Assembly (NCBI RefSeq): GCF_040195635.1
Contig: NZ_JBEFTX010000007.1
Coordinates: 186,001-250,000 of the forward strand
Reading direction: 5' to 3'
DNA length: 64,000 nucleotides
Origin: Thermasporomyces sp040195635
Lineage (GTDB): Bacteria; Actinomycetota; Actinomycetes; Propionibacteriales; Actinopolymorphaceae
This document shows, one piece after another, positions 26,172 to 35,270 of the stretch. The position numbers and the translations under genes are program-made. Numbering within the stretch: position 1 is the first letter of the stretch; every line of letters begins with the position of its first letter. The notes beneath the pieces are model-generated. The model did no database searches, was not told the DNA's origin, and was given only the letters and a program-made list of their open reading frames with translations.

Positions 26172-29100
26172 TTACGACTGGCCGCCGAGTGCGCGACGGG
26201 CGGCAGCGCATGCGTCCTTCAGGCGTTCCTCGTGCCGGGTCGCGCCCACGTCGGCGAACGCCGGAAGGGTCTCGTCGACGAGCGGGATGACGTCGGCCGC
26301 GCGCCCCACCTGGAGGTACGCCTCGGCCAGGCTGGCAATCGCGGCGATCTCGCCGAACCGGTCGCCGAGCTTGCCGAACTCCTCCCGCGCGCGTTCGGCG
26401 AGAACGACCGCCTGCCGGCCCTCGCCGCGTGCTGACGCGACCCGGGCCGCCATCGCGGCGACATAGGCGCGCGCCCTGAACTCAGTCACCCCGGCGACCG
26501 CGTCGAGACTGGCCTGCGAGGCCTCGGCGGCGCGGTCGAGATCGCCGTGCTCCAGTGCGTACCTGGTGATGCGATGGAGCACCAGTGCCTCGTCGACCGG
26601 CCCACCGATGTCACGGGCGATCGCGAGGACCTCGTCGAAGAGCGGCATCGCCTCGTCGTACCGGTCGTACTCCGCCAACAGGGAGGCGAACTCTCGGACC
26701 GAGGTCGCGTACGCCGGCCGGTGGCCACTCCTTCGGGCTGCCGCCACCGCCTCTTCGGCCAGCGAAAGGGCGGCCGTCCGGTCCTGCCGCTCACTGTGGA
26801 AGTAGGCGAGAGACGCCAGGGCGTACGCCAGGTCGACGGCGGCATCGAGCCGCTTGAAGACGTCGGCGGCTTCGGCGAGAGATTCGAGGACGTCGTCGGT
26901 GAGCTGCCGGGTCGCCATCTGCATCGAGCGCTGCCAGGTGGCGCGCCACGCGACGCGTTCGTCGCCGGCCTCGCGAGCCGCGCCGGCCACGAGGTCGAGG
27001 AGTTCCACGACGTGGGCGTGCGGGAGTTGGATGTCGAGTCTGGCGAGTGCACGTTCGCAGAGCAGAGCCGCGCGGGCGTACCAGCCGAGGCCGACGCAGC
27101 GCCGGATCGCCCAGTCGAGCAGCGGTTGCTCGGCGAGCAGCCAGGCCTCGCCGTCGGCAGTGAGCCGGTCGACCATGCGCGCCGGCAGGATGGGCGGCGG
27201 GTCGGCCGGCTCGACGGGGGCCTCGTCGATCGTGACGGTGGACAGCTTCTGGTGTGCCGCATCAGCCAACCCCAGCAGGGCGTCCATGAGACAGCGAAGG
27301 GCCGAGGTGTTGGTCGCGTCGTCGTCGGTGCGTGCGAGTTCGCCCGCGTACAACGCGATCAGGTCATGTGGGCGGTAGCGGGCCTCACCGGTCGGGTCGC
27401 GGCCGGTCTCGGTGAGGAGGTTCGCCTCGACGAGTTCCTCCACCAACCGTTCCCCGTCCGCCCAGCCATCCTCGGACGGATTCCCGTCGGTGCGGGCGGC
27501 CAGGACGCCTACTGTCCACGTGGCGACGTCGACCGCTCCGAGCAGCCCCAGCCGGCGAAACGCCGTACGGGCAGCTGCGGACAGGCCGGAGTAGCTGAGG
27601 GCAAGACCGGCCCGCACCTCCAGGTCCCCCGTGCGCAACTCGTCGAGGCGGCGTTGCTCGTCGGCGAGTCGTTCGGCGAGGCCGGCCAGACCGGCGAGGG
27701 GGCGCGCTGCCAGCCGCGCGCCCACGATGCGTACGGCAAGGGGTAGCCCGCCGCACGCGTCGACGATCGCGCGTGCGGCGGCGGGTTCCTCGGTCACCCG
27801 GTCCGACCCGGCCAAGCGGGCCAGCAGGTCAAGGGCGTCGGCGGGTACGAACGAATCCAGCCGGAGGCCGACCGCGCCGGGGATGTCGCTGAGCATCCTG
27901 CGCCCGGTGACGAGGACCGCGCAGCTCGCCGTCCCGGGCAGAAGTGCCACGACCTGGCTGGACCTCGCCGCATCGTCGAGCACGAGAAGGACCTTGCGGT
28001 CGGCGAGCCGGGCACGGAACGCGGCCGCCCTGGCTTCCTGACCTTCCGGAAGCGCGTCGCGGCCCAGCCCACTCGCGGTGAGAAGCTCGCCGAGCACCTC
28101 GGCCGGGTCTCGGCTCGCCCCGCTCGCCCCCGTGAGACGGACGAACAGTTGTCCGTCGGGAAAGCGTGGCCGCAGGCGGTGGGCGATGCGGACGGCGACC
28201 GCGCTCTTGCCGGTGCCTGGAGCGCCGGTGATGGCGACGACGGGGACACCGGTCCGGTCATGGTCCGGTTGCAGCGCCGACGTCGCCTGCGCGATCAGCT
28301 CGGACCTCCCCACGAAATCGGAAAGGTCCGGCGGGAGTTGGCAGAGGGTCAGCCAGGTCGCGGGCACGGTCACCGCTGCCGGCTGGCGGACGTGACCGTC
28401 GGCTTCGTGCAACGTGGGATCCTCCGCGAGGATGCGCAGATGCAGCGCGCGGATCTCGGTACTCGGCTCGAGGCCCATCTCGTCGATCAGCAGGGCACGC
28501 AACCGGCCGTACGCATCGAGGGCGTCCGGCTGCCGCCGGGACCGGAACAGCGCCAGCATCAGCTGATGCCAGAAGCGCTCCCGCAGCCGGTGTTCGGTGG
28601 TGAGAGCGGTGAGCTCGCCGACCAGCTCGGCATGCCGGCCGAGAGCGAGTTCGGTGTCGATCCGGCGTTCGATCGTGTGCAGACGTTGCTCTTCCAGTCG
28701 TGGTGCGACGTCGCGTTGCAGGGACTCCGACGGGATGTCGACGAGCGCGGGACCACGCCACAACCTGAGCGCGTCGGCGAGAAGTCCCAGGACCGCTTCG
28801 GGGTCGTGCGGATGCCGGTCGGCTTCGGCGAGCAGCTGGTCGAAGCGGCCGAGGTCGACCTGCTCGGGAGCGGCGTCGATGAGGTAGCCCTCTGGACGCG
28901 TGCGGATCGGGTCTCGGCGAGGTTCCTCGTCGCCGGCACCGGTGCGGAGGATCCGACGAAGCCGCATGACGTAGGTCGCGAGGGTCGCCCGTGCGGTCGC
29001 CGGCGGATTCTGTCCCCACAGTCGTTCGACGAGTTCGTCGACGGGCACGAGCCGGTTGGCCGACACCAGGAGCGCGGCGAGAAGCGATCGATGCTTGCCA

Positions 29101-29177
29101 GCTCTGATCGTGAGGACGCGTCCACCTCGAGACACCTCGAGCGGGCCGAGAACGCGGTAGGACAGCTTCGTCGGCAC
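26172..29177 (-). CDS. AfsR/SARP-family regulator with BTAD, NB-ARC ATPase and TPR domains
   Basis: The 1001-residue protein starts at GTG 29177 behind GGGGAGGAGG. In order: an OmpR-like winged helix (about 5-105, YRVLGPLEVSRGGRVLTIRA), a bacterial transcriptional activation domain (about 110-260, ending DEMGLEPSTEIRALHLRIL), an NB-ARC ATPase (about 300-560, P-loop AITGAPGTGKSAVAV near 320, VLLVLDDAARSSQVV) and TPR repeats to the end. This is the AfsR architecture that activates antibiotic or developmental genes. No biosynthetic cluster is next to it, so its targets are elsewhere or are the neighbouring genes. The reading frame is open far upstream of 29177 but with no family-like sequence. 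Confidence 0.93.
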   Translation of the reverse strand: MPTKLSYRVLGPLEVSRGGRVLTIRAGKHRSLLAALLVSANRLVPVDELVERLWGQNPPATARATLATYVMRLRRILRTGAGDEEPRRDPIRTRPEGYLIDAAPEQVDLGRFDQLLAEADRHPHDPEAVLGLLADALRLWRGPALVDIPSESLQRDVAPRLEEQRLHTIERRIDTELALGRHAELVGELTALTTEHRLRERFWHQLMLALFRSRRQPDALDAYGRLRALLIDEMGLEPSTEIRALHLRILAEDPTLHEADGHVRQPAAVTVPATWLTLCQLPPDLSDFVGRSELIAQATSALQPDHDRTGVPVVAITGAPGTGKSAVAVRIAHRLRPRFPDGQLFVRLTGASGASRDPAEVLGELLTASGLGRDALPEGQEARAAAFRARLADRKVLLVLDDAARSSQVVALLPGTASCAVLVTGRRMLSDIPGAVGLRLDSFVPADALDLLARLAGSDRVTEEPAAARAIVDACGGLPLAVRIVGARLAARPLAGLAGLAERLADEQRRLDELRTGDLEVRAGLALSYSGLSAAARTAFRRLGLLGAVDVATWTVGVLAARTDGNPSEDGWADGERLVEELVEANLLTETGRDPTGEARYRPHDLIALYAGELARTDDDATNTSALRCLMDALLGLADAAHQKLSTVTIDEAPVEPADPPPILPARMVDRLTADGEAWLLAEQPLLDWAIRRCVGLGWYARAALLCERALARLDIQLPHAHVVELLDLVAGAAREAGDERVAWRATWQRSMQMATRQLTDDVLESLAEAADVFKRLDAAVDLAYALASLAYFHSERQDRTAALSLAEEAVAAARRSGHRPAYATSVREFASLLAEYDRYDEAMPLFDEVLAIARDIGGPVDEALVLHRITRYALEHGDLDRAAEASQASLDAVAGVTEFRARAYVAAMAARVASARGEGRQAVVLAERAREEFGKLGDRFGEIAAIASLAEAYLQVGRAADVIPLVDETLPAFADVGATRHEERLKDACAAARRALGGQS

Positions 29178-29319
29178 GACAGCCTCCTCCCCGTCACACC
29201 CCGCGAAGGAGGTCGCACCGGACACCTCCACCGAGACGTTCAGCGTAACCGTGTCGGGCCATGCGACCGGGCGCGCGTGAGGGTAGCCTTCGCGTCGAAG
29301 CCCGCAGAGAGGACGACCG

Positions 29320-29919
29320 ATGAACGCAGAGGTCCATCGATCGCTTGTGTGGTTGAAGGAATGTGGTGCCGAGTTGGCCGAGGTCAAGCTGGCACGAGGT
29401 CGGCTGTCGGCGGTCGGAGCGGCGATCGGTGGCGATCCGCTGCCGTACCGGTTGGAGTACGTCCTCACGACGACGGACTCGTACGTCACCTCGTCGTTGC
29501 GTGTCCACACATCCGCGGTGGGATGGCGTCGCTCGCTCGAGCTGCACCGCAACGGCGACGGCAGCTGGCGGATCGTTGCCGACGCGGAGGGCACTCTCGA
29601 CGCACCCCAGCCTGGTGGAGACCCCGCGGCCTTCCACGGCGCGTACGACTGCGATCTCGGGCTGTGCCCCTTGACCAACACGATGCCGGTACTCAGGCAT
29701 GGTCTCCTCACCGGCGGCGATCCCGTCGAGTTGGTCATGCCCTGGGTCTCCGTGCCCGACCTCGCCGTCACTGCGAGCCGGCAGCGCTACACGCCGGTCA
29801 GCCAGGCCGCGGAGTCGTCTGTGGTGCGCTTCGACGATGACGACTTCACCGCCGACATCGTCTTCGACGCCGACGGTCTGGTCCTCGACTACCCCGAGAT
29901 CGCCCGGAGGGTGCAGTGA
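29320..29919 (+). CDS. Putative glycolipid-binding protein (DUF1089-like)
   Basis: The 199-residue protein resembles the putative glycolipid-binding family: VHTSAVGWRRSLELHRNGDG, YDCDLGLCPLTNTMPVLRHG and RQRYTPVSQAAESSVVRFDD are its signature blocks. There is no signal peptide or membrane segment. The ATG follows GAGAGGACG. The family's activity is not established. It is divergent from the SARP gene, 142 bases away, so it is a candidate target of that regulator. Confidence 0.75.
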   Translation: MNAEVHRSLVWLKECGAELAEVKLARGRLSAVGAAIGGDPLPYRLEYVLTTTDSYVTSSLRVHTSAVGWRRSLELHRNGDGSWRIVADAEGTLDAPQPGGDPAAFHGAYDCDLGLCPLTNTMPVLRHGLLTGGDPVELVMPWVSVPDLAVTASRQRYTPVSQAAESSVVRFDDDDFTADIVFDADGLVLDYPEIARRVQ

Positions 29920-29940
29920 TCCGCCCTCGACCGATCCTCC

Positions 29941-30031
29941 GGGTGAACTGAGCGCCGGGTGAACTGAGCGCCGGGTGAACTGAGCGCCGGGTGAACTGAG
30001 CGCCGGGTGAACTGAGCGCCGGGTGAACTGA
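29941..30031 (+). repeat. 16-base tandem repeat, 5 full copies plus 11 bases
   Basis: The unit GGGTGAACTGAGCGCC is repeated head to tail five times without mismatch from 29941 to 30020, followed by a partial sixth copy. It starts 21 bases after the stop at 29919. With no spacers it is a minisatellite, not a CRISPR. Identical units point to recent slippage, so copy number may vary between strains. Confidence 0.95.
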
Positions 30032-30139
30032 CCGACTCGGGACATGACCGGGTCCGGTCGCCGTGGCGGTTGTGCATGCCCGACATGCCCGTGAGGCTGG
30101 ATGGACGAAAGTTTCGAACGCCTGACGAGGGAGGCCGGC

Positions 30140-32254
30140 ATGGTCAGCGACCAACCGTACGCGCAGGAGTTCAGCCGTCGTAGGTTGCTGCACGGTTCCG
30201 CTGTTGCGGCGACGACAGTGGTGCTCGGTGCCTGCTCGACCACCGACGGACCGACAGCGGACCGGGGCGACCCTGATCCGTCGACGCGGGGCGGAAAGGG
30301 TTCGCGGACCAAGCCCGTGGAGCCGCCCGCGAAGTTCGGTGAGGCACCCGCGCTGGCCGCACAGGTCAAGGCAGGAGAGCTGCCACCGGTGGCAGAGCGC
30401 CTTCCCTCCCGGCCGTACGTCGTTCCACACCGCTGGTGTACGGATGGAAAGTACGGCGGGCGCATGCTCAACCTCGTCGACAAGTCCGACAGCGGGGCCA
30501 TCAACGAGTACATGTACGGCCGCTCGCCCCTGCGCTGGCTCAACGACGGCCTCGACATCGGGCCCGGAGTGGTGGAGTCGTGGGAGTCCAACGACGACGC
30601 GTCGGAGTGGACGCTCCACCTGCGCGAGGGCCTGAAGTGGTCCGACGGTGAGCCGGTGACGGCGGCGGACGCGTTGTACTGGTGGGAGGACATGGTCCTC
30701 GACGAGGTGCACACCGCCATCCCACCCGACTCCGGCCGGTCGGGCTCGGGCAAACCGATGACGCTCAGCGCACCCGACGACACGACGCTGCTCCTGACGT
30801 TCGACAGCCCCACGCCGCTCACTCCCGCGCTGTTGGCCAACGGCGTGAACACCCTCGACTGGTTCGTGCCGAAGCACTACCTCGGCCGGTTCCATCCGAA
30901 GTACAACAAGGAGATCGAGGACAAGAACTGGTTCGAGGACCACGACCAGCACGCCAACTGGGTCGTCGATCCGGACTGCCCCACCCTCACCGGATGGCAC
31001 ACGACGTCCTACCGCGAGGGTCGCCAGATCGTGATGGAACGCAACCCCTACTACTGGTGCGTCGACGCCAACGGCAACCAGCTTCCCTACGTCGACGAAG
31101 TCGTCTTCTCGGTCGTCACCGAACCCGAGGTGAGGAAGCTGCAGATCCAGGAAGGCTCGGTGGACTACGTCCACGGCGCGTTCATCCCGATCGGGCTCGG
31201 AGACATCTCCGGCATGAAGAGCACCCAGAACCAGCACGACATGGACGTGTTGTTGTGGGACAGCGGATCCGGCACGGGATCGGTCTTCTTCTTCAACTAC
31301 GACTACCCGGAGCCAGGCCTACGCAGATTGATCCGGAACCCGAAGTTCCGCCAGGCATTGTCGTACGGCTTCAACCGGGCCGAGGCACAGAAGGCCATCT
31401 ACTACAACACCGGCGAGAAGACGACCGGGACCTACAGCCCGAAGTCGATCGAGTACCAGGTGAACGACGAGGGCAAGCAGGTCTACCGGACCTGGCGGGA
31501 CGCCTACGTCGACTTCGACCCCGACAAGGCGGCACAGATGCTGGACGAGCTCGGCGTCGTCGACAGTGACGGTGACGGGGTCAGGGAACTTCCGGGCGGC
31601 GGCAAGCTGCGGATCCGCATCGACGTTCCCGCCGACGTGAGCGCTGAACACTCCAGCAAGAACAACCTCCTCAAGGCCGACTGGGAGAAGCTCGACATCG
31701 CCGTCGAGATCAACCCGATCGCGCCCGAGGCGTTCGGCGACCAGTGGCAGAACGGCCAGCTGATGGCACAGAGCTCCTGGGAGGTCGGTGACGGCCCGGA
31801 CCACATCACCGGCCCGTGGTGGTTCGTTCCGATCGAGCCCGCGCGCTGGGCGCCGTTGCACGGGCGGATGTGGTCGCTGCGTGGAACACCCGAGGAGAAC
31901 AAGGAGACCGACGTCTATCCGTGGAAGCGCACACCGCCACGCGTGGATCCCGAACCAGGCAGCCCGATCGCCCGGCTGTGGGAGATGTATGACCGGGCGA
32001 AGTCGGAGACCGACGCGCTCGCACGGCACCGGATCGTCTGGGACATGGTGAGGATCCACATCGAGGACGGGCCGTTCTTCATGGGGACCGTCGCCAACTA
32101 CCCGCAGGTGACCATGCGCAAGAAGGAGCTGCGTAACGTTCCGGCGCGGGACCAGCTGGCGCTCGGAGGGATGGTCAACACCTGGGCCCATCCCACACCC
32201 GCGGTCTACGACCCGGAGGCCTACTACTGGGAGAACCCGGACGCGCACACCTGA
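30140..32254 (+). CDS. Orphan peptide/opine-type ABC substrate-binding lipoprotein (SBP family 5)
   Basis: The 704-residue protein starts at ATG 30140 behind GAGGGAGGCC; an ATG 13 codons earlier is possible. A twin-arginine signal (SRRRLLHGSAVAATTVV) leads to a lipobox with Cys32. The family 5 fold shows in LREGLKWSDGEPVTAADALY, GWHTTSYREGRQIVMERNPY and NPKFRQALSYGFNRAEAQKA. Family members bind peptides, nickel or oligosaccharides. At about 700 residues it belongs to the long actinobacterial subgroup. No permease or ATPase gene is adjacent, so it must work with a transporter encoded elsewhere or have a non-transport role. Confidence 0.87.
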   Translation: MVSDQPYAQEFSRRRLLHGSAVAATTVVLGACSTTDGPTADRGDPDPSTRGGKGSRTKPVEPPAKFGEAPALAAQVKAGELPPVAERLPSRPYVVPHRWCTDGKYGGRMLNLVDKSDSGAINEYMYGRSPLRWLNDGLDIGPGVVESWESNDDASEWTLHLREGLKWSDGEPVTAADALYWWEDMVLDEVHTAIPPDSGRSGSGKPMTLSAPDDTTLLLTFDSPTPLTPALLANGVNTLDWFVPKHYLGRFHPKYNKEIEDKNWFEDHDQHANWVVDPDCPTLTGWHTTSYREGRQIVMERNPYYWCVDANGNQLPYVDEVVFSVVTEPEVRKLQIQEGSVDYVHGAFIPIGLGDISGMKSTQNQHDMDVLLWDSGSGTGSVFFFNYDYPEPGLRRLIRNPKFRQALSYGFNRAEAQKAIYYNTGEKTTGTYSPKSIEYQVNDEGKQVYRTWRDAYVDFDPDKAAQMLDELGVVDSDGDGVRELPGGGKLRIRIDVPADVSAEHSSKNNLLKADWEKLDIAVEINPIAPEAFGDQWQNGQLMAQSSWEVGDGPDHITGPWWFVPIEPARWAPLHGRMWSLRGTPEENKETDVYPWKRTPPRVDPEPGSPIARLWEMYDRAKSETDALARHRIVWDMVRIHIEDGPFFMGTVANYPQVTMRKKELRNVPARDQLALGGMVNTWAHPTPAVYDPEAYYWENPDAHT

Positions 32255-32264
32255 GTGGCCGGCG

Positions 32265-32276
32265 AGGTAATTACCT
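32265..32276. promoter_or_regulatory. 12-base palindrome between binding protein and amidase
   Basis: AGGTAATTACCT is a perfect palindrome 11 bases after the stop at 32254, in a 152-base gap before the amidase. It could be an operator for the amidase or a remnant; no regulator is adjacent. Confidence 0.3.
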
Positions 32277-32406
32277 GCGCGCGAATCTGGACAGGCGTAA
32301 GGGATTGACGAACCACGGGTGGCGGCCCACTCTTGTCCCGTCCACAGGACACGGTGCTCGGTTACCGCTCCCCCATGGAGACGGAACCGCGGGCAGGAGG
32401 TCGGCG

Positions 32407-34383
32407 ATGCCCCGTACCCCTTCGATGCTTCGGCTTCTCCGCCGCGGTGCCGTCGCGGCCGTGACGCTGGCACTCGCCGTGGGCGTCTGCGCGCCCGTCG
32501 TCGGAGCGAACGCCGCGCCGTCGCCAGAGGCCGCAACCGTCGCGGACTCCCGTCAGGATGCCTACACCCAGGCGGCTCACGAGTTCGGGGTACCGGAGTC
32601 CCTCCTGCTCGCGGTGTCCTACCTCGAGACCCGCTGGGACGTCCACGCCGGACAACCCTCCCGGGCAGGCGGGTACGGGCCGATGCACCTCACCGACCTC
32701 GAGGCCGCGATGTCGGAGCCCGGTGGTGCCGCGGCCGCTGGTGAGGTCGCGGAATCCCGAGGCGATTCCTCCCGGCAGGCGCGCCCGCCCGTCACGAGTC
32801 CCGCGCTGCGCACCGTCGAGCTCGCGGCCCGGTTGACCGGCATCGACGAAGCCCGCCTACGTACAGACCCCACGGCCAACATCCGCGGCGGCGCGGCCGT
32901 GCTCGCCGAGTACCAGCGCCAGATCGGCGCTCCGAGCACCGACGACGCCGGTGAATGGTACGGCGCGACCGCTCGCTACAGCGGGGCGAGGGACCATGCC
33001 TCCGCGCGGGCCTTCGCCGACGAGGCGTACTCCGTCCTCGCCGAAGGCGCCCGGCGTACGACCGACGACGGCCAGGTGGTCGCGCTGGCGGCAGACGCCG
33101 TCCAACCGGATCGGACCTGGCTCGGAAAGCTCGGCCTGCAGAAGGCCGAGGACGGCGACGTCGAGTGCCCGCGCAGCATCGGCTGTGAGTGGATTCCCGC
33201 GCCGTACGAAGACCTCGGCGACGGCGACTACGGCAACCACGACCTCGCCGACCGGCCGAACAGCCAGCAGATCCGCTACATCGTCATCCACGACACCGAG
33301 ACGACGTACGAGACGACACTCAACCTCGTCCAGGACCCGACGTACGTCAGCTGGCACTACACGTTGCGCGCGAGCGACGGGCACATCGCCCAGCACGTGA
33401 AGGCGAAGGATGCCGCCTGGCATGCCGGCAACTGGTACGTCAACGCGAAGTCGATCGGCCTCGAGCACGAGGGCTATGCGGCCCGCGGCACGTGGTACAC
33501 CGAGGCGATGTACCGCACGTCGGCGAAGCTTGTTGCCTACCTGGCGAAGAAGTACGACATCCCGCTCGACCGCCAACACATCCTCGGCCACGACACCGTC
33601 CAGGGCATCACGCCGCCCTTTGTACAAGGCATGCACTGGGACCCCGGTCCGTACTGGGACTGGTCCCACTACTTCGACCTCCTCGACGCACCGTTCGAGA
33701 ACTCCGGCGGTCCGACGTCAGGCGCCGTCACGATCAACCCCGACTTCGCGACGAACAACCCGGGCTTCACCGGTTGCGAGAACTCCCCCGGTCCACCGGG
33801 CGAAGGGATTCCCCCGCAGTGCGGGACATGGGGATCGTCTGCCCTCGTGCTCCGCACCGAGCCGCGTTCGGATGCTCCGCTGCTTCTCGACGTCGGCAGC
33901 AACCCGCCCGACGGGACGAGCACGATGGACGTCGCCGACATCGGCAGCCGGGCGGGTGCCGGCCAGCAGTTCGCCGTCGCCGAGACGCGCGGCGACTGGA
34001 CCGCGGTCTGGTACCTCGGCCAGAAGGGCTGGTTTCACAACCCGCGCAGGTCTCCGACAGCGGTGTGGACGAAGGCGATGGTCGCCACACCCAAGGCGGG
34101 CAAGGCGTCCATCCCGGTCTACGGAAGGGCGTATCCGGAAGCCGCCGCCTATCCGCCCGACGTGCCCGTGCAGGCAATCGTGCCGCTGCAGTACGCGTTG
34201 CCAGCCGGGCAGGAGTACGTCGTCGGCATGAAGGCCGACACGGAGTACTACCGTGCCGTGACGTTCGACCCGACCAACCACAAGGTGATCCGCGGCTCGC
34301 TGGTCTATTACCAGATCCAGTTCGGTCACCGGGTGGCGTACGTGATGGCCGATGACGTCACGCTCACACCGTCCTGGCGTTGA
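32407..34383 (+). CDS. Secreted N-acetylmuramoyl-L-alanine amidase with a lysozyme-like N-domain
   Basis: The 658-residue protein starts at ATG 32407 behind CAGGAGGTC. A Sec signal runs to about residue 37 (AVTLALAVGVCAPVVGANAA). Residues about 45-220 resemble a lytic-transglycosylase or mannosyl-glucosaminidase fold (AAHEFGVPESLLLAVSYLET; GYGPMHLTDL). An Amidase_2 domain spans about 285-430: RYIVIHDTETTYETT with the first zinc His, SIGLEHEGYAARGTWYTEAM, and HILGHDTVQ with the later ligands. The C-terminus (about 455-658) holds SH3-like segments that may bind the wall. It would cut the stem peptide from muramic acid outside the cell, in growth, lysis or attack on other cells. Confidence 0.87.
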   Translation: MPRTPSMLRLLRRGAVAAVTLALAVGVCAPVVGANAAPSPEAATVADSRQDAYTQAAHEFGVPESLLLAVSYLETRWDVHAGQPSRAGGYGPMHLTDLEAAMSEPGGAAAAGEVAESRGDSSRQARPPVTSPALRTVELAARLTGIDEARLRTDPTANIRGGAAVLAEYQRQIGAPSTDDAGEWYGATARYSGARDHASARAFADEAYSVLAEGARRTTDDGQVVALAADAVQPDRTWLGKLGLQKAEDGDVECPRSIGCEWIPAPYEDLGDGDYGNHDLADRPNSQQIRYIVIHDTETTYETTLNLVQDPTYVSWHYTLRASDGHIAQHVKAKDAAWHAGNWYVNAKSIGLEHEGYAARGTWYTEAMYRTSAKLVAYLAKKYDIPLDRQHILGHDTVQGITPPFVQGMHWDPGPYWDWSHYFDLLDAPFENSGGPTSGAVTINPDFATNNPGFTGCENSPGPPGEGIPPQCGTWGSSALVLRTEPRSDAPLLLDVGSNPPDGTSTMDVADIGSRAGAGQQFAVAETRGDWTAVWYLGQKGWFHNPRRSPTAVWTKAMVATPKAGKASIPVYGRAYPEAAAYPPDVPVQAIVPLQYALPAGQEYVVGMKADTEYYRAVTFDPTNHKVIRGSLVYYQIQFGHRVAYVMADDVTLTPSWR

Positions 34384-34392
34384 TCGCTCGCC

Positions 34393-34433
34393 GTCAATGA
34401 TTGCTTGACAACGGGTGATCTCCGAACGAATCT
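34393..34433 (+). promoter_or_regulatory. GTCAA-N7-TTGAC operator fused to a promoter for a leaderless ClpN gene
   Basis: The inverted repeat GTCAA-TGATTGC-TTGAC occupies 34393-34409. Its right half is part of TTGACA (34405-34410), which sits 17 bases before GAATCT (34428-34433), a modest -10. A start 7 bases later falls on the ATG at 34440, and no Shine-Dalgarno is present. The same layout occurs before the paralogue at 47858-48571. Promoter use is inference. Confidence 0.6.
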
Positions 34434-34439
34434 TGCACC

Positions 34440-35186
34440 ATGGCTGTCAATGACTTGGACCTCGACCAGATCATCGCCGCGATCGACACGGCGCAGGCAG
34501 CAGGCAGACCCCTCGACCGGGTGACCGCCGCGCGCGAGGTCGCGGCCCGACTGGAGGCGTTCGCGCACCATGTCGTTGCGCACTACGTCGACGAGGCGCG
34601 TCAGGCAGGCGCCTCATGGACCGACATCGGCGCCGCGCTCAGCGTGACCCGCCAGGCCGCACAGCAACGATTCGTTCCCGCCGAAGGCAGTGTCGGTGCC
34701 GCGAACCGGGCAGCCGTTCCGTACTCCTCAAGGGCCGCCACCGCGCTCGAGGCCGCCCGCGACCTGGCTCGTGAGCAGCACCAGACCGTCACCGACCTGC
34801 ACCTGCTGCTCGCCCTGTTGGACAACCGGTCCGGCGGCGCGATCGTGCTGCTTCGAGGACTCGACCGTCGAGCCGCGGACGTCCGCAAGCTTGCGCGAGC
34901 CACGCTCGCCGCCGAAGGGACCAGGGCGTCGGCGAAAAGTCCCGACCTGGGGCGCGCGGCGGCACGCGCCCTCGAGGTCGCCACCCGCGAAGCTCTCCGG
35001 CTCGGTTCCGACGACGTCGGAACCGAGCACCTGCTGCTCGCCCTTGCCAGTGACGAGCAGCGACCTGCGGGCCGCGTGCTCGCCGAGGCCGGGCTCAGCT
35101 ATCCCGCACTCCGCAGGGAGGCGGCGAACCAGGCACGGCTTGCCCGTGAGCGACCTGCGAAGCGGACCCGCAAGAAGCGCGTCTGA
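34440..35186 (+). CDS. ClpN-domain protein with an N-terminal helix-turn-helix, no ATPase
   Basis: In this 248-residue protein, residues 59-78 (SWTDIGAALSVTRQAAQQRF) form a helix-turn-helix. Two Clp amino-terminal repeats follow at about 95-245 (TVTDLHLLLALLDNRSGGAI and LGSDDVGTEHLLLALASDEQ), ending in a basic tail (KRTRKKR). It lacks the AAA+ modules of ClpA/ClpC, so it cannot unfold proteins. ClpN domains bind substrates or adaptors; joined to a DNA-binding segment the protein may act as a regulator sensing misfolded or tagged proteins. It is a paralogue of 47858-48571. The mechanism is inference. Confidence 0.85.
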   Translation: MAVNDLDLDQIIAAIDTAQAAGRPLDRVTAAREVAARLEAFAHHVVAHYVDEARQAGASWTDIGAALSVTRQAAQQRFVPAEGSVGAANRAAVPYSSRAATALEAARDLAREQHQTVTDLHLLLALLDNRSGGAIVLLRGLDRRAADVRKLARATLAAEGTRASAKSPDLGRAAARALEVATREALRLGSDDVGTEHLLLALASDEQRPAGRVLAEAGLSYPALRREAANQARLARERPAKRTRKKRV

Positions 35187-35270
35187 CGCGCCACCGCCAG
35201 GCCAACAAGTGACATTCCTCGCCTGTCAGCACGTCGGTGGGCGTGGTGTCGCTGGTTCTGGCCGCGGTGC

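Noticed and set aside
29178..29771. N-terminal extension of the SARP frame by about 198 codons
   Set aside because: The added sequence has no family similarity and covers the start of the glycolipid-binding gene; GTG 29177 has a strong ribosome site.
28149..29840. A 563-codon plus-strand frame across the SARP gene
   Set aside because: Antisense to a clear multidomain protein; no recognisable motif.
29941..30031. CRISPR array
   Set aside because: The 16-base units are contiguous with no spacers and there are no cas genes.
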